A stretch of 64,000 nucleotides of DNA from Accumulibacter sp. (lineage in GTDB: Bacteria; Pseudomonadota; Gammaproteobacteria; Burkholderiales; Rhodocyclaceae): assembly GCF_023806565.1 (NCBI RefSeq), contig NZ_JAMTDV010000066.1, positions 62,001 through 126,000 on the forward strand, written 5' to 3'. Shown in pieces: positions 39,323 through 47,932 of the stretch. Position numbers and translations under genes: made by a program. The notes beneath the pieces were generated by a model. It had not been told where the DNA came from and did not search any database. It was given only the letters and a program-made list of their open reading frames with translations. Numbering within the stretch: the stretch's first letter is position 1; each line of letters begins with the position of its first letter.

Positions 39323-40564
39323 CTATTCGCTGGATCTCCGATCCGTATCGGCATGCAGTGCGGCCACCCATTCCCGGATCTGTCGGTAGACTCGCTCGTC
39401 GGTAAGCAATCGCATGTGACCGAGACCGCCCAGTCGTGCGATCTCGACGTCACCGTCGATGGCATGCGCCGTCGCGCTGCCCGGTGTAACGAGTCCATCG
39501 CCGAAAAACCTGCCGAAAGGATGTTCGCTGTCTTCGGCCAGACTGGCACCGAGGAAGCGAAAAGCAATATGGTCGTGCGCTGGGGGATTCCGTGCCGCAC
39601 CCGGTCCGCTTCGGAGATCCTTGATCCCCTGGCTGCGGCGCGCGGCGATCTCGCCGAGAGGCGCTGTCACGCTTGAGAGGTTCAACGCCAAGGTCGTCAG
39701 TTGACCGAGTCGTTCGACTGGCGAGCCGAGATGCGGAGAGCCCAGGCAGATCAGCATCCGCGTCAGCTGCGGCCAGCGCATCTGTGCCGCTGCCGCCGCT
39801 TCAACCCCTGCCAGCGCAATCAGGCCCCCCATACTGTGGCCGACGATCAGCACTTCGCTGGCCACCTGCGGCCACGCGGCCAGGAGTTCGTCGAGCAGTC
39901 TGGCGAGTTGCACTCCATTCTCGGCAATCGGCAGGCCGGTGTTGTAGCGCAGGTAGAGCGGTGTGTAATCGAATTCGGCGCGCAACTGGCGGCCAAAATG
40001 AACGTCGGTTGGCGCTGCTGCAGCGCCGGGATCCCAGAAATGCTCGTCACAGCTCAGTCCATGAAGGAAAACGCAGAGTCGTTGACCCGGCTCCGGAAAG
40101 GCGGAACGCAGTGAATCGGGAGCCAGCGGGATCGTTGCTCCGTGGAGGCGGATGGCCATGCTGATCGCCAGCCGGTTGTCACTCTCCGCCAGGAGGTCAC
40201 CGAAAGCGCCGTTGATCACGCTGCGCAGCCCGCTCGCCAGGCGTCCGGGCGGCTTGCTGGCTGGCAAACGCGCCCCGCTCCCTTCGACGATCGCCGATGC
40301 CGCGAAGAGTCCGCGGCTGGCGAGCTGGATTGCCGTATAGACGCTCCCGGCAATGGTGTCGTGGGCGCTCTGGACAAGCCCTGCCGGACCGGAAATCAGC
40401 GGGATTCGCCGCAGAATGCCAAAGGACTTGCCGGCGATGGCGCCATGCATTTTCTGAACGCACCGCGTTGTCTCGCAGACCACGGCCTTCGCCAGATGGC
40501 TGTAGCCTGTCTTCGGTCCGCGGCGGCCATAAAGCTTCGGGTGCAGCTTCAACTCCTCAGGCAT
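39323..40564 (-). CDS. alpha/beta hydrolase (lipase/esterase-like)
   Basis: A 413-residue hydrolase. The nucleophile elbow is GHSMGG, after LCVFLHGLSCDEHFWD (oxyanion strand) and with a lipase-like LGSPHLGSPVERLGQL segment; the catalytic His is probably in LGGLGHMRLL near the C-terminus. An N-terminal region of about 150 residues precedes the fold and looks helical, with no signal peptide. It resembles PGAP1-like lipases or polyhydroxyalkanoate-related esterases; the substrate is unknown. It is intact although both flanks are decayed. Confidence 0.8.
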   Translation of the reverse strand: MPEELKLHPKLYGRRGPKTGYSHLAKAVVCETTRCVQKMHGAIAGKSFGILRRIPLISGPAGLVQSAHDTIAGSVYTAIQLASRGLFAASAIVEGSGARLPASKPPGRLASGLRSVINGAFGDLLAESDNRLAISMAIRLHGATIPLAPDSLRSAFPEPGQRLCVFLHGLSCDEHFWDPGAAAAPTDVHFGRQLRAEFDYTPLYLRYNTGLPIAENGVQLARLLDELLAAWPQVASEVLIVGHSMGGLIALAGVEAAAAAQMRWPQLTRMLICLGSPHLGSPVERLGQLTTLALNLSSVTAPLGEIAARRSQGIKDLRSGPGAARNPPAHDHIAFRFLGASLAEDSEHPFGRFFGDGLVTPGSATAHAIDGDVEIARLGGLGHMRLLTDERVYRQIREWVAALHADTDRRSSE

Positions 40565-41006
40565 CTAGGGGCTCTCCCCTGGAGAAACGGGAGGTCATGT
40601 TACGATGCAGCAATCGTGGTCTGTCCCCGATTGCCCTGCGCGCGTTGATGTGAAGCGGGTTGGAACCGCGCCGGTTGAGCCTGATTCGCTCCAGGGGAAG
40701 CAGCACATCCCGACTCACGACTGAGGCCCCGGCGCGCGTCTTTCATCAGGGTCCCGGCATTGCGCCGAACATGACCGGTTGTGGTTTCGCACTCCGCCAT
40801 CTTCTTGATCGACGAACGCAATGGAAGAAGAATCAGAGCAGGGAAACGTGATGAACCAAAAAATCCAGCGTGGCATTTGAATTCTTGGGAAGCCCTTGTA
40901 GCGGCTAATCGGCCGAATCCAGGCGGCGAAGCCGGCTGGGGGCGGTCCCGTTGAGCAACGGGCTAGCCCGCAAAATCGCCAAATGGGGTGTTTTGCTGCC
41001 CAGCAT
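40565..41006. other. 442-bp region without genes
   Basis: No convincing reading frame. Near 40950 a small hairpin (CCCGTT-GAGC-AACGGG) is present in GGTCCCGTTGAGCAACGGGC. The text GTGGTCTGTCCCCGATT near 40617 resembles transposon-remnant sequence, but I cannot prove it. Confidence 0.35.
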
Positions 41007-41534
41007 TTAGAGCGCCTGTCGCGCGTACTTCATGTCCGTACCACTCTTGCCTCCGCAGAAGCGGTTCCATTCGACAATTTTCAAGTCTTTTGCTATTGCC
41101 TTGTTTTCAGTGACGATCGCATTGAAGCTATTCGTTCCACGGTAAGTGGCACACAAGGTGCCGTCAGTCATCAGTACGGCGTCAACGAGTTCGAATGAAT
41201 TTGGGTTCTTCGTCGAGGCCTTTAGAGCCCGGAGTCGACTGACAACAGACTGGAACTCGGCTTCCTTCTTCGCTGTCTCCGCCTCCTCACGCGCACGCTG
41301 CTCGGGCGTCTTGGACGCTTCAATTCGCTGCTTCTCAGCTGCGGCTTGCGATTTACGGTCCTCTTGCTCGCTTATGCACCGAACCATCGCAATCACCAGC
41401 ACTGCGCCGAGCCCGAGCTTTACAATTAGCCCAAACTTCGACTCCGGCGCAGGTTTGGCCACCCCGCAATGCGGGCAATTCTTCGCCTTGTCGCTTACAT
41501 CCTTGCCGCACTCGCGGCACTTGACCATTCCCAT
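41007..41534 (-). CDS. zinc-ribbon single-pass membrane protein
   Basis: A 175-residue protein of unknown function. The N-terminus MGMVKCRECGKDVSDKAKNC followed by PHCG is a four-cysteine zinc ribbon. A membrane helix (about residues 33-53, FGLIVKLGLGAVLVIAMVRC) follows, then a charged coiled coil (EDRKSQAAAEKQRIEAS) and a C-terminal domain with SFELVDAVLMTDGTLCATYR. The zinc ribbon would be cytoplasmic. GGGAGG lies five bases before the ATG. It is isolated, with gene-free DNA on both sides. Confidence 0.75.
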   Translation of the reverse strand: MGMVKCRECGKDVSDKAKNCPHCGVAKPAPESKFGLIVKLGLGAVLVIAMVRCISEQEDRKSQAAAEKQRIEASKTPEQRAREEAETAKKEAEFQSVVSRLRALKASTKNPNSFELVDAVLMTDGTLCATYRGTNSFNAIVTENKAIAKDLKIVEWNRFCGGKSGTDMKYARQAL

Positions 41535-41625
41535 TCATCCTCCCATTACCGGCATCACGTGCAGCCAAATTCACCCTACGTCATACTCCGTGATGCAACA
41601 CTTGCGGGCTAATGTTCGACGTAAG

Positions 41626-41655
41626 GGACGTCTTGTGCCTTGGCGCAAGACGTCC
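41626..41655. repeat. 13-bp stem hairpin
   Basis: GGACGTCTTGTGC and GCGCAAGACGTCC pair over 13 positions (one G-T) around loop CTTG. No T-run follows on either strand. Confidence 0.7.
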
Positions 41656-41696
41656 TCTTGACGGCGGGTCTTCAACACTACACTTTTGGCTATTGT

Positions 41697-41781
41697 GGCG
41701 AAAGACGCGTATCACGCCGCGCAAGACGCGCCGTTTCGCCGCCGCCCCGTAAACGTTCGCGGTGCGTACCATATGATACGC
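41697..41781. repeat. two further inverted repeats
   Basis: GGCGAAA (41697) pairs with TTTCGCC (41734-41740) across a GC-rich spacer; then GCGTA-CCATATGA-TACGC at 41764-41781. With the hairpin at 41626 they make three palindromic units in 156 bp, reminiscent of REP-type repeats. Confidence 0.5.
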
Positions 41782-42119
41782 GCGGCGGTTCGCTTATCTC
41801 GCCAACTCGCGGATAGCACGGAACAAATTGACCCCGTTCGGAACTTTTCCTGGTACCAGCGTCCTCATGACCCCGGTTCCACTGTCTTGCCAAGATTTTC
41901 GAGACTGGCGTCCTGTGGTTCGCGGCGCTCTTAAACAATGGCTTGGCGCACCGGCACATGACATTGGCTTGCGCAAGTCCAGTGGATCGGGAGCATGGCC
42001 GGCAATCCGGCATTTCGCCGCATCGGGATGTCGCGGCGCGGCGTCGTGGTTCTGATCGCTTGCATTCGGCAACTTCGCTGGCAACAACGGATCGAGCCCG
42101 AAGCACGGCACCAATCGTG

Positions 42120-42606
42120 CCCGTGGTTATCGGCGGGAGCGGTCACCACGAGCGGCAACAGCGCGCCGACCGCGAAACTCGCCGCCGACGCCAGCGCAGC
42201 CGGCAGCGGCCGCGCGCGGAAAACTTCCGAGATGCCGAGCTCGTCATGCGCGTGAGCGGCGAGGGCAACCTGCGCCATCAGTTGCCGGGCGACCTGCTGC
42301 GCCAACTGCGGCTGCAGTCCACGGGCAACTTGGAGGGCCGTCCGTTCGCGCTCTTCGGCGGCGGGATCGGCCGCCGGTTCCGAACGCTCGCGCGACAGAT
42401 CGGCCGGCTCGGCCTCGGCCTCGGCCTGCGAATGCACCCAGCCGCCATCGACATGGCGCCGGCGAGCGGGATGCTGTCCCGGCTGGCGCCCGCGGCCGCG
42501 ACGCTGACCATCCGGCTGGCCGTCGAAACGATGCCGTCATCGGCACCACGCACGGCGGCGCGCAGCCGCTGAAGCTCTCGGTGCGATGACGCTCGGCATG
42601 ATGATG
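42120..42606 (-). pseudogene. VIT1/CCC1-family Fe/Mn transporter, multiply frameshifted and truncated
   Basis: Pieces of one protein appear in three frames: AERHRTESFSG near 42570-42600, then LRAAVRGADDGIVSTAS ... VSVAAAGASRDSIPLAGAMS, then SQAEAEAEPADLSRERSEP ... LAAHAHDELGISE and PLPAALASAASFAVGALLPL ending near 42120. These match the N-terminal half and middle of VIT/nodulin-21-type transporters. There are at least two frame changes, a small in-frame loss within the first membrane helices, and the C-terminal helices are gone. Confidence 0.78.
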
Positions 42607-42867
42607 AAAAGATCTCGTCAGCGACGGTCCCCGTCAGTCCTCGGCGCACGCGATCGCGCTGCCGGCCGCGCGCCGGAGGAAAGTTCGCAGCAAGTGGGTC
42701 ACGAGGACCCGTCGCGGCGTAGACTGGCCCGATGGTTTCCCGTCCGCCCGGCCGGCAATCGTCACGCCCCTCGCCTTCGCTGGGACTACAGGGCGCCACG
42801 CACTCGCCCTTGATAATGAGACCGGCAGCCCCCATAGTCGGATTTTCGTCTTTTTCGAGGGCTCCAT

Positions 42868-43959
42868 ATGAGCACACTGTTCGACCCCATTCGCGTCGGC
42901 GAAATCGATCTCGCCAACCGCATCGTCATGGCCCCCCTGACCCGCAATCGCGCAGCACCCGGTCAGATACCCTCGCACCTCGCCGTCGAGTATTACCGGC
43001 AGCGCGCGAGCGCCGGGCTGATCATCAGCGAAGCGACACAGGTCAGTCCGCAGGGGCAGGGCTACCTCGACACGCCGGGCATCTACAATGCGGAACAGGT
43101 GGAGGGATGGCGACGGATCACGAGTGCCGTGCACGACGCCGGCGGAAAGATTGTCGTGCAACTGTGGCACGTCGGCCGCATCTCGCACGTCTCGCTGCAG
43201 CCGAACGGGCAGGCCCCAGTGTCATCGACCGATCGGCGCGCAGAAACGAAGACTTTCACGCGCGACGGCTTCGTCGCCGTCTCGACGCCGCGTGCGCTGC
43301 GCACCGACGAGATCCCGGGAGTCGTGGAGAGTTATCGGCAGGCTGCCAGGCGCGCGATGGACGCCGGTTTCGACGGGGTCGAGGTGCACAGCGCGAACGG
43401 CTACCTGCTCGAGCAGTTCCTGCGCGACAGCATCAACGACCGCAGCGACCAGTACGGCGGCTCGATCGAAAACCGCAGCCGGCTGCTGATCGAAGTGATG
43501 ACCGCGGTGGCCGGCGAAATCGGCGGTGGTCGCACCGGCCTGCGCCTGTCGCCGGTGACACCGGCCAACGACGCGGCGCAGGACAGCAACCCGCAGGCGC
43601 TGTTCGAGTATGCGGTGGGTCAGCTCGCGCCACTGCACCTGGCTTTCCTCGAAGTCGTCGAAGGGCAGACCGGGGGCGCGCGCGACTTCGCGCCGTTCGA
43701 TTATGCTGCCCTGCGCAGAAGGTTCAACGGCGCCTGGATGGTGAACAATGGCTACCAACGGCAGATGGCGCTCGACGCCGTGGCCTCCGGCGCAGCCGAC
43801 CTCGTCACCTTCGGCCGGCCGTTCATCAGCAACCCCGACCTCGTGCGGCGACTGCATGAAGGCACCGGGCTCAACAAGCTCGACGCCACCACCCTGTACG
43901 GTGGCGGGGCGAAGGGTTACACCGACTATCCGACGCTGGACGAGTTGACGGCCGCCTGA
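42868..43959 (+). CDS. nemA: Old Yellow Enzyme-type alkene reductase
   Basis: FMN-dependent NAD(P)H reductase of activated alkenes, nitro-esters and quinones. The 363-residue TIM barrel shows IVMAPLTRNRA, VQLWHVGRISH, the substrate His/Asn pair in VEVHSANGYLLEQFL, NDRSDQYGGSIENR, and the phosphate-binding LVTFGRPFISNP. It fits the NemA/OYE class. The assigned physiological substrate is unknown. It stands alone between a pseudogene zone and the injection-system operon; no TetR-type repressor (NemR) is adjacent. Confidence 0.93.
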   Translation: MSTLFDPIRVGEIDLANRIVMAPLTRNRAAPGQIPSHLAVEYYRQRASAGLIISEATQVSPQGQGYLDTPGIYNAEQVEGWRRITSAVHDAGGKIVVQLWHVGRISHVSLQPNGQAPVSSTDRRAETKTFTRDGFVAVSTPRALRTDEIPGVVESYRQAARRAMDAGFDGVEVHSANGYLLEQFLRDSINDRSDQYGGSIENRSRLLIEVMTAVAGEIGGGRTGLRLSPVTPANDAAQDSNPQALFEYAVGQLAPLHLAFLEVVEGQTGGARDFAPFDYAALRRRFNGAWMVNNGYQRQMALDAVASGAADLVTFGRPFISNPDLVRRLHEGTGLNKLDATTLYGGGAKGYTDYPTLDELTAA

Positions 43960-44032
43960 AGGCGCGCGCAAGACACGCCGTCAGCGCAAGACTCCGGTCG
44001 CGACGGTCCCGGCGCGGCGATGCCGAAGGCAT

Positions 44033-44050
44033 CCGGGCGCTCGCGCCCGG
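44033..44050. repeat. GC-rich hairpin downstream of nemA
   Basis: CCGGGCGC-TC-GCGCCCGG forms a compact stem in the gap after nemA. Without a T-run its role as terminator is doubtful. Confidence 0.4.
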
Positions 44051-44160
44051 GTCGCGGTGAGGCCGGCGGCCCGCACCACCCACCCCGACGTCTTGCCCAT
44101 CGGAGGGACATCCCGGGCGGCCTCCCGCCGCCGCAAACGCGAGCGCATTCCACGCCAATT

Positions 44161-44175
44161 ATCAATTAAATTGAT
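44161..44175. promoter_or_regulatory. AT-rich palindrome upstream of the injection-system operon
   Basis: ATCAATT-A-AATTGAT is a perfect 7-base inverted repeat in an otherwise GC-rich region, about 240 bp before the first structural gene. It could be an operator or part of a promoter; no clear -35/-10 pair can be assigned nearby. Confidence 0.4.
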
Positions 44176-44397
44176 GTGCTGGCGTTGGGCTTCCTGTTAC
44201 GCTAAGACCCAGGCGACACGCTCGCAGGCGCACTTGGCGCCAAGCTTGGGCCCCTGTTCACCGGGGCCGCTCCCACGATTTCGGAACGACAGGAAGGGGA
44301 TGGACATGGTCTCATCTCGGCAACGCTTTCCTTGCGCGCCAACGCGCCGATCGCCGGCGTCGCGAGCAGCCTGGCGGACCCGTTCGCGCTGACGGTC

Positions 44398-45006
44398 ATG
44401 GCCCGTTACGAGGCGATCCGTGCAGTCGGCGAGAGCGTGCTGTCCGTGATGCGCGACGCCTGTCCTTTCGCCGAGCTGCAACTCGGCACCGACGCCAAGT
44501 TCGAGTTCGCCTTCTTCAACACGCTGGTCGCCGAAAGTCCGCCGCCTGAGGGCTTCTATTTCTGCCTGTGGCGCGTCGGCATCGGCGGCACGCCGCGCAG
44601 ACTGCCGCCGCGGCGTGACCGGACAGGACAGGTGTTCAAACCCTCCTTGCCGCTCGATCTGTACTTCCTGTTGCTGCCGGTGGCGAGCAGCGCCGACAAG
44701 CAGGCGCTGATGCTCGGCTGGGCCCTGCGCTTCATGAACGAGTTGCCGGCGTTGAGCGGCGAAACGATCAACCGCTACACCAAGGGCGAACCCACGGTCT
44801 TCGACGCCACCGAAAGCGTCGAACTGATCGCCGACCCGCTGGCCACGGCAGACTATCTTGCCCTCTGGGATCGCGTGAAAACCGGCTTCCAGGCGGGCAT
44901 GACCTACGTCGCGCGCATGGTGCTGATCGACTCCGAACAACCGGAGGCCCAGGGTCGCCTGGTGACCGAACGCGATTTCGGCTTGCGCAAGGCAAGCGTG
45001 CCATGA
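44398..45006 (+). CDS. DUF4255 (Pvc16-type) tail cap protein
   Basis: First gene of the contractile injection system. The 202-residue protein has the DUF4255 pattern: MARYEAIRAVGESVLSVMRD, FYFCLWRV, SLPLDLYFLLLPVA, MLGWALRFMNELPAL and DYLALWDRVKTGFQAGMTYV. In PVC and Afp particles the corresponding protein (Pvc16/Afp16) caps the tube and sheath and sets the distal end. The start is uncertain: ATG 44398 matches the conserved start but lacks a clear ribosome site, and a TTG at 44332 would add 22 residues. It overlaps the next gene by four bases. Confidence 0.85.
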   Translation: MARYEAIRAVGESVLSVMRDACPFAELQLGTDAKFEFAFFNTLVAESPPPEGFYFCLWRVGIGGTPRRLPPRRDRTGQVFKPSLPLDLYFLLLPVASSADKQALMLGWALRFMNELPALSGETINRYTKGEPTVFDATESVELIADPLATADYLALWDRVKTGFQAGMTYVARMVLIDSEQPEAQGRLVTERDFGLRKASVP

Positions 45007-45842
45007 GCGAAGTGCTGCTCGACACATTGATCCTCCCGGCACAGATGGGCCTGCGCTTCCTGGATGCGCATTCGCAGCAACCGGTCGTCGATGGCCTGCG
45101 CTGCACCCTTTTCCGCCGACGCGACGGGCGCCCTATCGGCGTCGCCACGGCGACGCCAGGCGGCGTCCATCACTGGCCGGACCTCGCGGCCCCGTGGCGC
45201 AGCGACCTTGCGTCGCCACCGCTACCGCCGCAATCCAGCCGCGCCGAGGTGGTCGTCGAAGACCGGCTCGAGCGGTTCCTGCCGGTACGTCTGGCCTGGC
45301 CGACCGAACCCGACAGCGATTCGCCCTGTCTCGCCACCATCACTCTCTGCTCGGCGCCACAGCGCAACGCGCCGGCCGCTGCCGCCACTGTGCATGCCCT
45401 GCTGGCGACCGAGACCGGCGCACCCGCGGCGTGGGCACGCGTGCTCGCGACCGACGCGCAATCGCGCGCCACCACCGGCATGAGCGATGCCGCCGGACGA
45501 CTGACGCTGCACCTGCCTTTCCCGCGGCCAGAGCGCCGGGTGGCCAAGAGCCCGCCCGATTCGCCGCCGGCGGCGCCGGGAATGGGGGCAGCGATCACCC
45601 TGCAGATATTCCACGACCCCGGCGTTGGCGACGAAGCGGTCGCCGCCGCCGCGGCGGGCTCACCCGGACCGACCGCTCCCTTCCTTCCCGGCTGGTCCGC
45701 CCAACCTGAAGTCCGCGCGCTGGCGCGCATCGGCGCAACCGACGCCTTCGGTCCCTTGCGCCTCGAACCCGACCGGCCCAGCGTGCCTGTCACCGATGGT
45801 CTGCCCCCCAACCGTTCGGAGTTGCGGCTGATGCCGCTTTGA
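45003..45842 (+). CDS. injection-system protein with carboxypeptidase-regulatory-like domain
   Basis: A 279-residue protein without a firm family assignment. The middle (about residues 125-180) reads VHALLATETGAPAAWARVLA ... TTGMSDAAGRLTLHLPFP, the pattern of a transthyretin/carboxypeptidase-regulatory-like beta-sandwich; proline/alanine-rich linkers flank it. The gene is locked in the operon by a four-base overlap with the cap gene and lies 19 bp before the sheath gene. By position it could decorate the sheath or cap; this is inference. No signal peptide is seen, as expected for a cytoplasmically assembled particle. Confidence 0.6.
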   Translation: MSEVLLDTLILPAQMGLRFLDAHSQQPVVDGLRCTLFRRRDGRPIGVATATPGGVHHWPDLAAPWRSDLASPPLPPQSSRAEVVVEDRLERFLPVRLAWPTEPDSDSPCLATITLCSAPQRNAPAAAATVHALLATETGAPAAWARVLATDAQSRATTGMSDAAGRLTLHLPFPRPERRVAKSPPDSPPAAPGMGAAITLQIFHDPGVGDEAVAAAAAGSPGPTAPFLPGWSAQPEVRALARIGATDAFGPLRLEPDRPSVPVTDGLPPNRSELRLMPL

Positions 45843-45861
45843 TCTGCGAGGAGATAGCGAT

Positions 45862-47898
45862 ATGCCCGAATACCTGGCCCCAGGCGTCTTTGTTGAAGAG
45901 GTTTCGTTCCGCTCGAAATCCATCGAGGGCGTGAGCACCACCACCACCGGCTTCATCGGCCCGGTCCGCTACGGACCGGTGATCGACACGCCGGACATCA
46001 TCACCAGTCTGGCCGAATTCGAGCGTACCTACGGCGACGGCGGACAACTCGCCTACAACGCCGACGCCGCACTGCTGAGCACCAACTTCGTGTGGCAGGC
46101 CGTCCGCAGCTTCTTCGAGGAAGGCGGCCAGCGGGTATACATCAGCCGCATCTTCCGCCCGTTGTCAGGCGCCTATCCGCCGGCCGACCTGACGACCTCG
46201 ACTCCGGGCAGCAAGCCGTATGCGGACGGACACGCGCGGCTGACCGTCGGCAGCTCACCGTCGTTCCGGATCATTGCCCGCTACCCCGGTGCCGCAGGCA
46301 ATCTGCGCCTGCGCTTTTCGCTCAGACTCGGTCCGAACGTGCTCGGTGCGCTACCCGATCCGACCAAGGTCAGCAAGCTCATTCCAACCGTCAGCAACCT
46401 GCACCACGGCGACGTGGTGTGGATCAGTTCGGCCAAGGCGTTCGCTGCCGTACAGCCCGATTCATCGCCACCAGGCGAGCGCAGCGTGCAGCAACTGCCG
46501 ATCTATGTCGCCAAGAAGACCCCAACCGGCAGTTGGCATTTCGTTTCCGGTGGCCTGCTCCCGAGCCCGCCGCCGGCCGACCCGAGCGAACTTACCCTCG
46601 ACGATTTCCTGCTCGACTCGTCGCCCGGTTCGGGCGATTCGATTCGCCCGCTCACCCTCGCGCTCGACGCGCTCTCGGACGATGGCAGCCGCAGCCTGGG
46701 CAGCTGGAGCGGACTGCCGCTCGACCCGGAACACAGTACCGCCGGCGTGCCCGATTCCCTCTTCGATCTCTTCAGCCCGGAAGGGCCGAGCAGCGGCACG
46801 CCGTTCGTGCTGCAACAGGACAACATCGCGACCGGCCGCGATCTGCTCGAAGCACTCGACACGCTGCCCGGGATCGACTTCAAACTGACGCCGGCCGAAT
46901 GGGACGACGCCGGGCACACCGGCGAACTCGACGCGCTGCGCAAGAAGATCGAGCGCGGCATCTCCGGACTGGCGATCCTCGACGGCGGCAACGACGGTCT
47001 GCTTCCCGGTCGTAGCGAGTACCAGGGTCGCGCCGACCCGACGCAGGATTACAGCACCGGTTTCAAGCAGTTCGAATCGATCGAGGACATTTCGATCGTC
47101 GCCGCCCCGGGCTCGACGTGGAATTACAGCGCGCGCGTCGACGACGTCAATGCGATCACTGGCCTGTTGATCCAGCACGCCGAATACATGCGCTACCGGA
47201 TCGCGATCATCGATCCGCCCGAGGGCCAGAAGATCGCCGACGTGCGCAAGCTCAAGGCCAAGCTCGACAGCAAATACGCGGCGCTCTATTACCCGTGGGT
47301 CACCGCCTTCGACCCGATCACCCGGCAGCCCCTGAACCTGCCGCCGTCAGGCTTCGTCGCCGGCATCTACGCCCGCAACGACACCGAGCGTGCAGTGTAC
47401 AAGGCGCCGGCGAACGAGGTCGTGCGCGGGGCGATCGGCTTCGAGACGCTGATCAATACCGCCCAGCAGGAAGTGCTCAACCCGGAAGGAATCAACTGCT
47501 TCCGTTTCTTCGAGGGTCGCGGCTTCCGGCTGTGGGGAGCCCGCACCATCAGTTCCGATTCCGAGTGGAAGTATGTCAATCTGCGGCGCTATTTTGCCTA
47601 CCTCGAACGTTCGATCGACAAGGGCACGCAGTGGGCAGTCTTCGAGCCCAATGGCGAAGCACTGTGGGCCAACGTGCGCGCCACGATCCGCGATTTCCTG
47701 GTAAACGAATGGGCCAACGGCGCGCTGCTCGGCGACAAGCCCGAGAAGGCTTTCTTCGTTCGCTGCGACCGCTCGACGATGACCCAGAACGATCTCGACA
47801 ACGGTCGCCTGATCTGCCTGATCGGCGTCGCACCGTTGCGACCCGCGGAGTTCGTGATCTTCCGCATCGGCCAATGGACGGCCGACCGCCAAAGCTGA
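45862..47898 (+). CDS. contractile tail sheath protein
   Basis: Main sheath subunit that surrounds the inner tube and contracts to drive it. The 678-residue protein starts MPEYLAPGVFVEEVSFRSKS followed by GFIGPVRYGP, the usual sheath N-terminus, and ends with GFRLWGARTISSDSEWKYVN, FAYLERSIDKGTQWAVFEPN, AFFVRCDRSTMTQNDLDNGR and ICLIGVAPLRPAEFVIFRI, the conserved C-terminal domain common to phage, PVC, Afp and MAC sheaths. The middle of about 350 residues is variable and surface-exposed. A GAGGAG site precedes the ATG. Confidence 0.95.
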   Translation: MPEYLAPGVFVEEVSFRSKSIEGVSTTTTGFIGPVRYGPVIDTPDIITSLAEFERTYGDGGQLAYNADAALLSTNFVWQAVRSFFEEGGQRVYISRIFRPLSGAYPPADLTTSTPGSKPYADGHARLTVGSSPSFRIIARYPGAAGNLRLRFSLRLGPNVLGALPDPTKVSKLIPTVSNLHHGDVVWISSAKAFAAVQPDSSPPGERSVQQLPIYVAKKTPTGSWHFVSGGLLPSPPPADPSELTLDDFLLDSSPGSGDSIRPLTLALDALSDDGSRSLGSWSGLPLDPEHSTAGVPDSLFDLFSPEGPSSGTPFVLQQDNIATGRDLLEALDTLPGIDFKLTPAEWDDAGHTGELDALRKKIERGISGLAILDGGNDGLLPGRSEYQGRADPTQDYSTGFKQFESIEDISIVAAPGSTWNYSARVDDVNAITGLLIQHAEYMRYRIAIIDPPEGQKIADVRKLKAKLDSKYAALYYPWVTAFDPITRQPLNLPPSGFVAGIYARNDTERAVYKAPANEVVRGAIGFETLINTAQQEVLNPEGINCFRFFEGRGFRLWGARTISSDSEWKYVNLRRYFAYLERSIDKGTQWAVFEPNGEALWANVRATIRDFLVNEWANGALLGDKPEKAFFVRCDRSTMTQNDLDNGRLICLIGVAPLRPAEFVIFRIGQWTADRQS

Positions 47899-47932
47899 AA
47901 CGCCCGTCTAACTGCGCAATCCGGAGAACATC

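Larger units (their letters stand above)
41535..42119. other. gene-free region with palindromes beside a transporter remnant
   Basis: No gene is recognisable in this 585-bp stretch. It contains the palindromes listed separately and an AT-richer segment with GAACAAATTGACCCCGTTCG near 41821, of the kind often found at the ends of degraded repeat elements. Confidence 0.35.
43960..44397. other. leader region of the injection-system operon
   Basis: A 438-bp gap with a GC hairpin and an AT-rich palindrome (listed separately). A 30-codon frame at 44300-44392 (begins MDMVSSRQRF) has an AGGAAGGGG sequence ahead of its ATG and ends just before the first structural gene; it may be a leader, chance, or the displaced true start of that gene. 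Confidence 0.45.

Noticed and set aside
40869-40980. Possible integron attC site or small riboswitch near the CCCGTT...AACGGG hairpin
   Set aside because: No RYYYAAC/GTTRRRY core pair and no conserved riboswitch core; the hairpin is too short to support either.
41943-42572. Plus-strand 209-codon frame over the VIT remnant
   Set aside because: The minus strand carries recognisable transporter pieces; the plus product has no similarity to anything I know.
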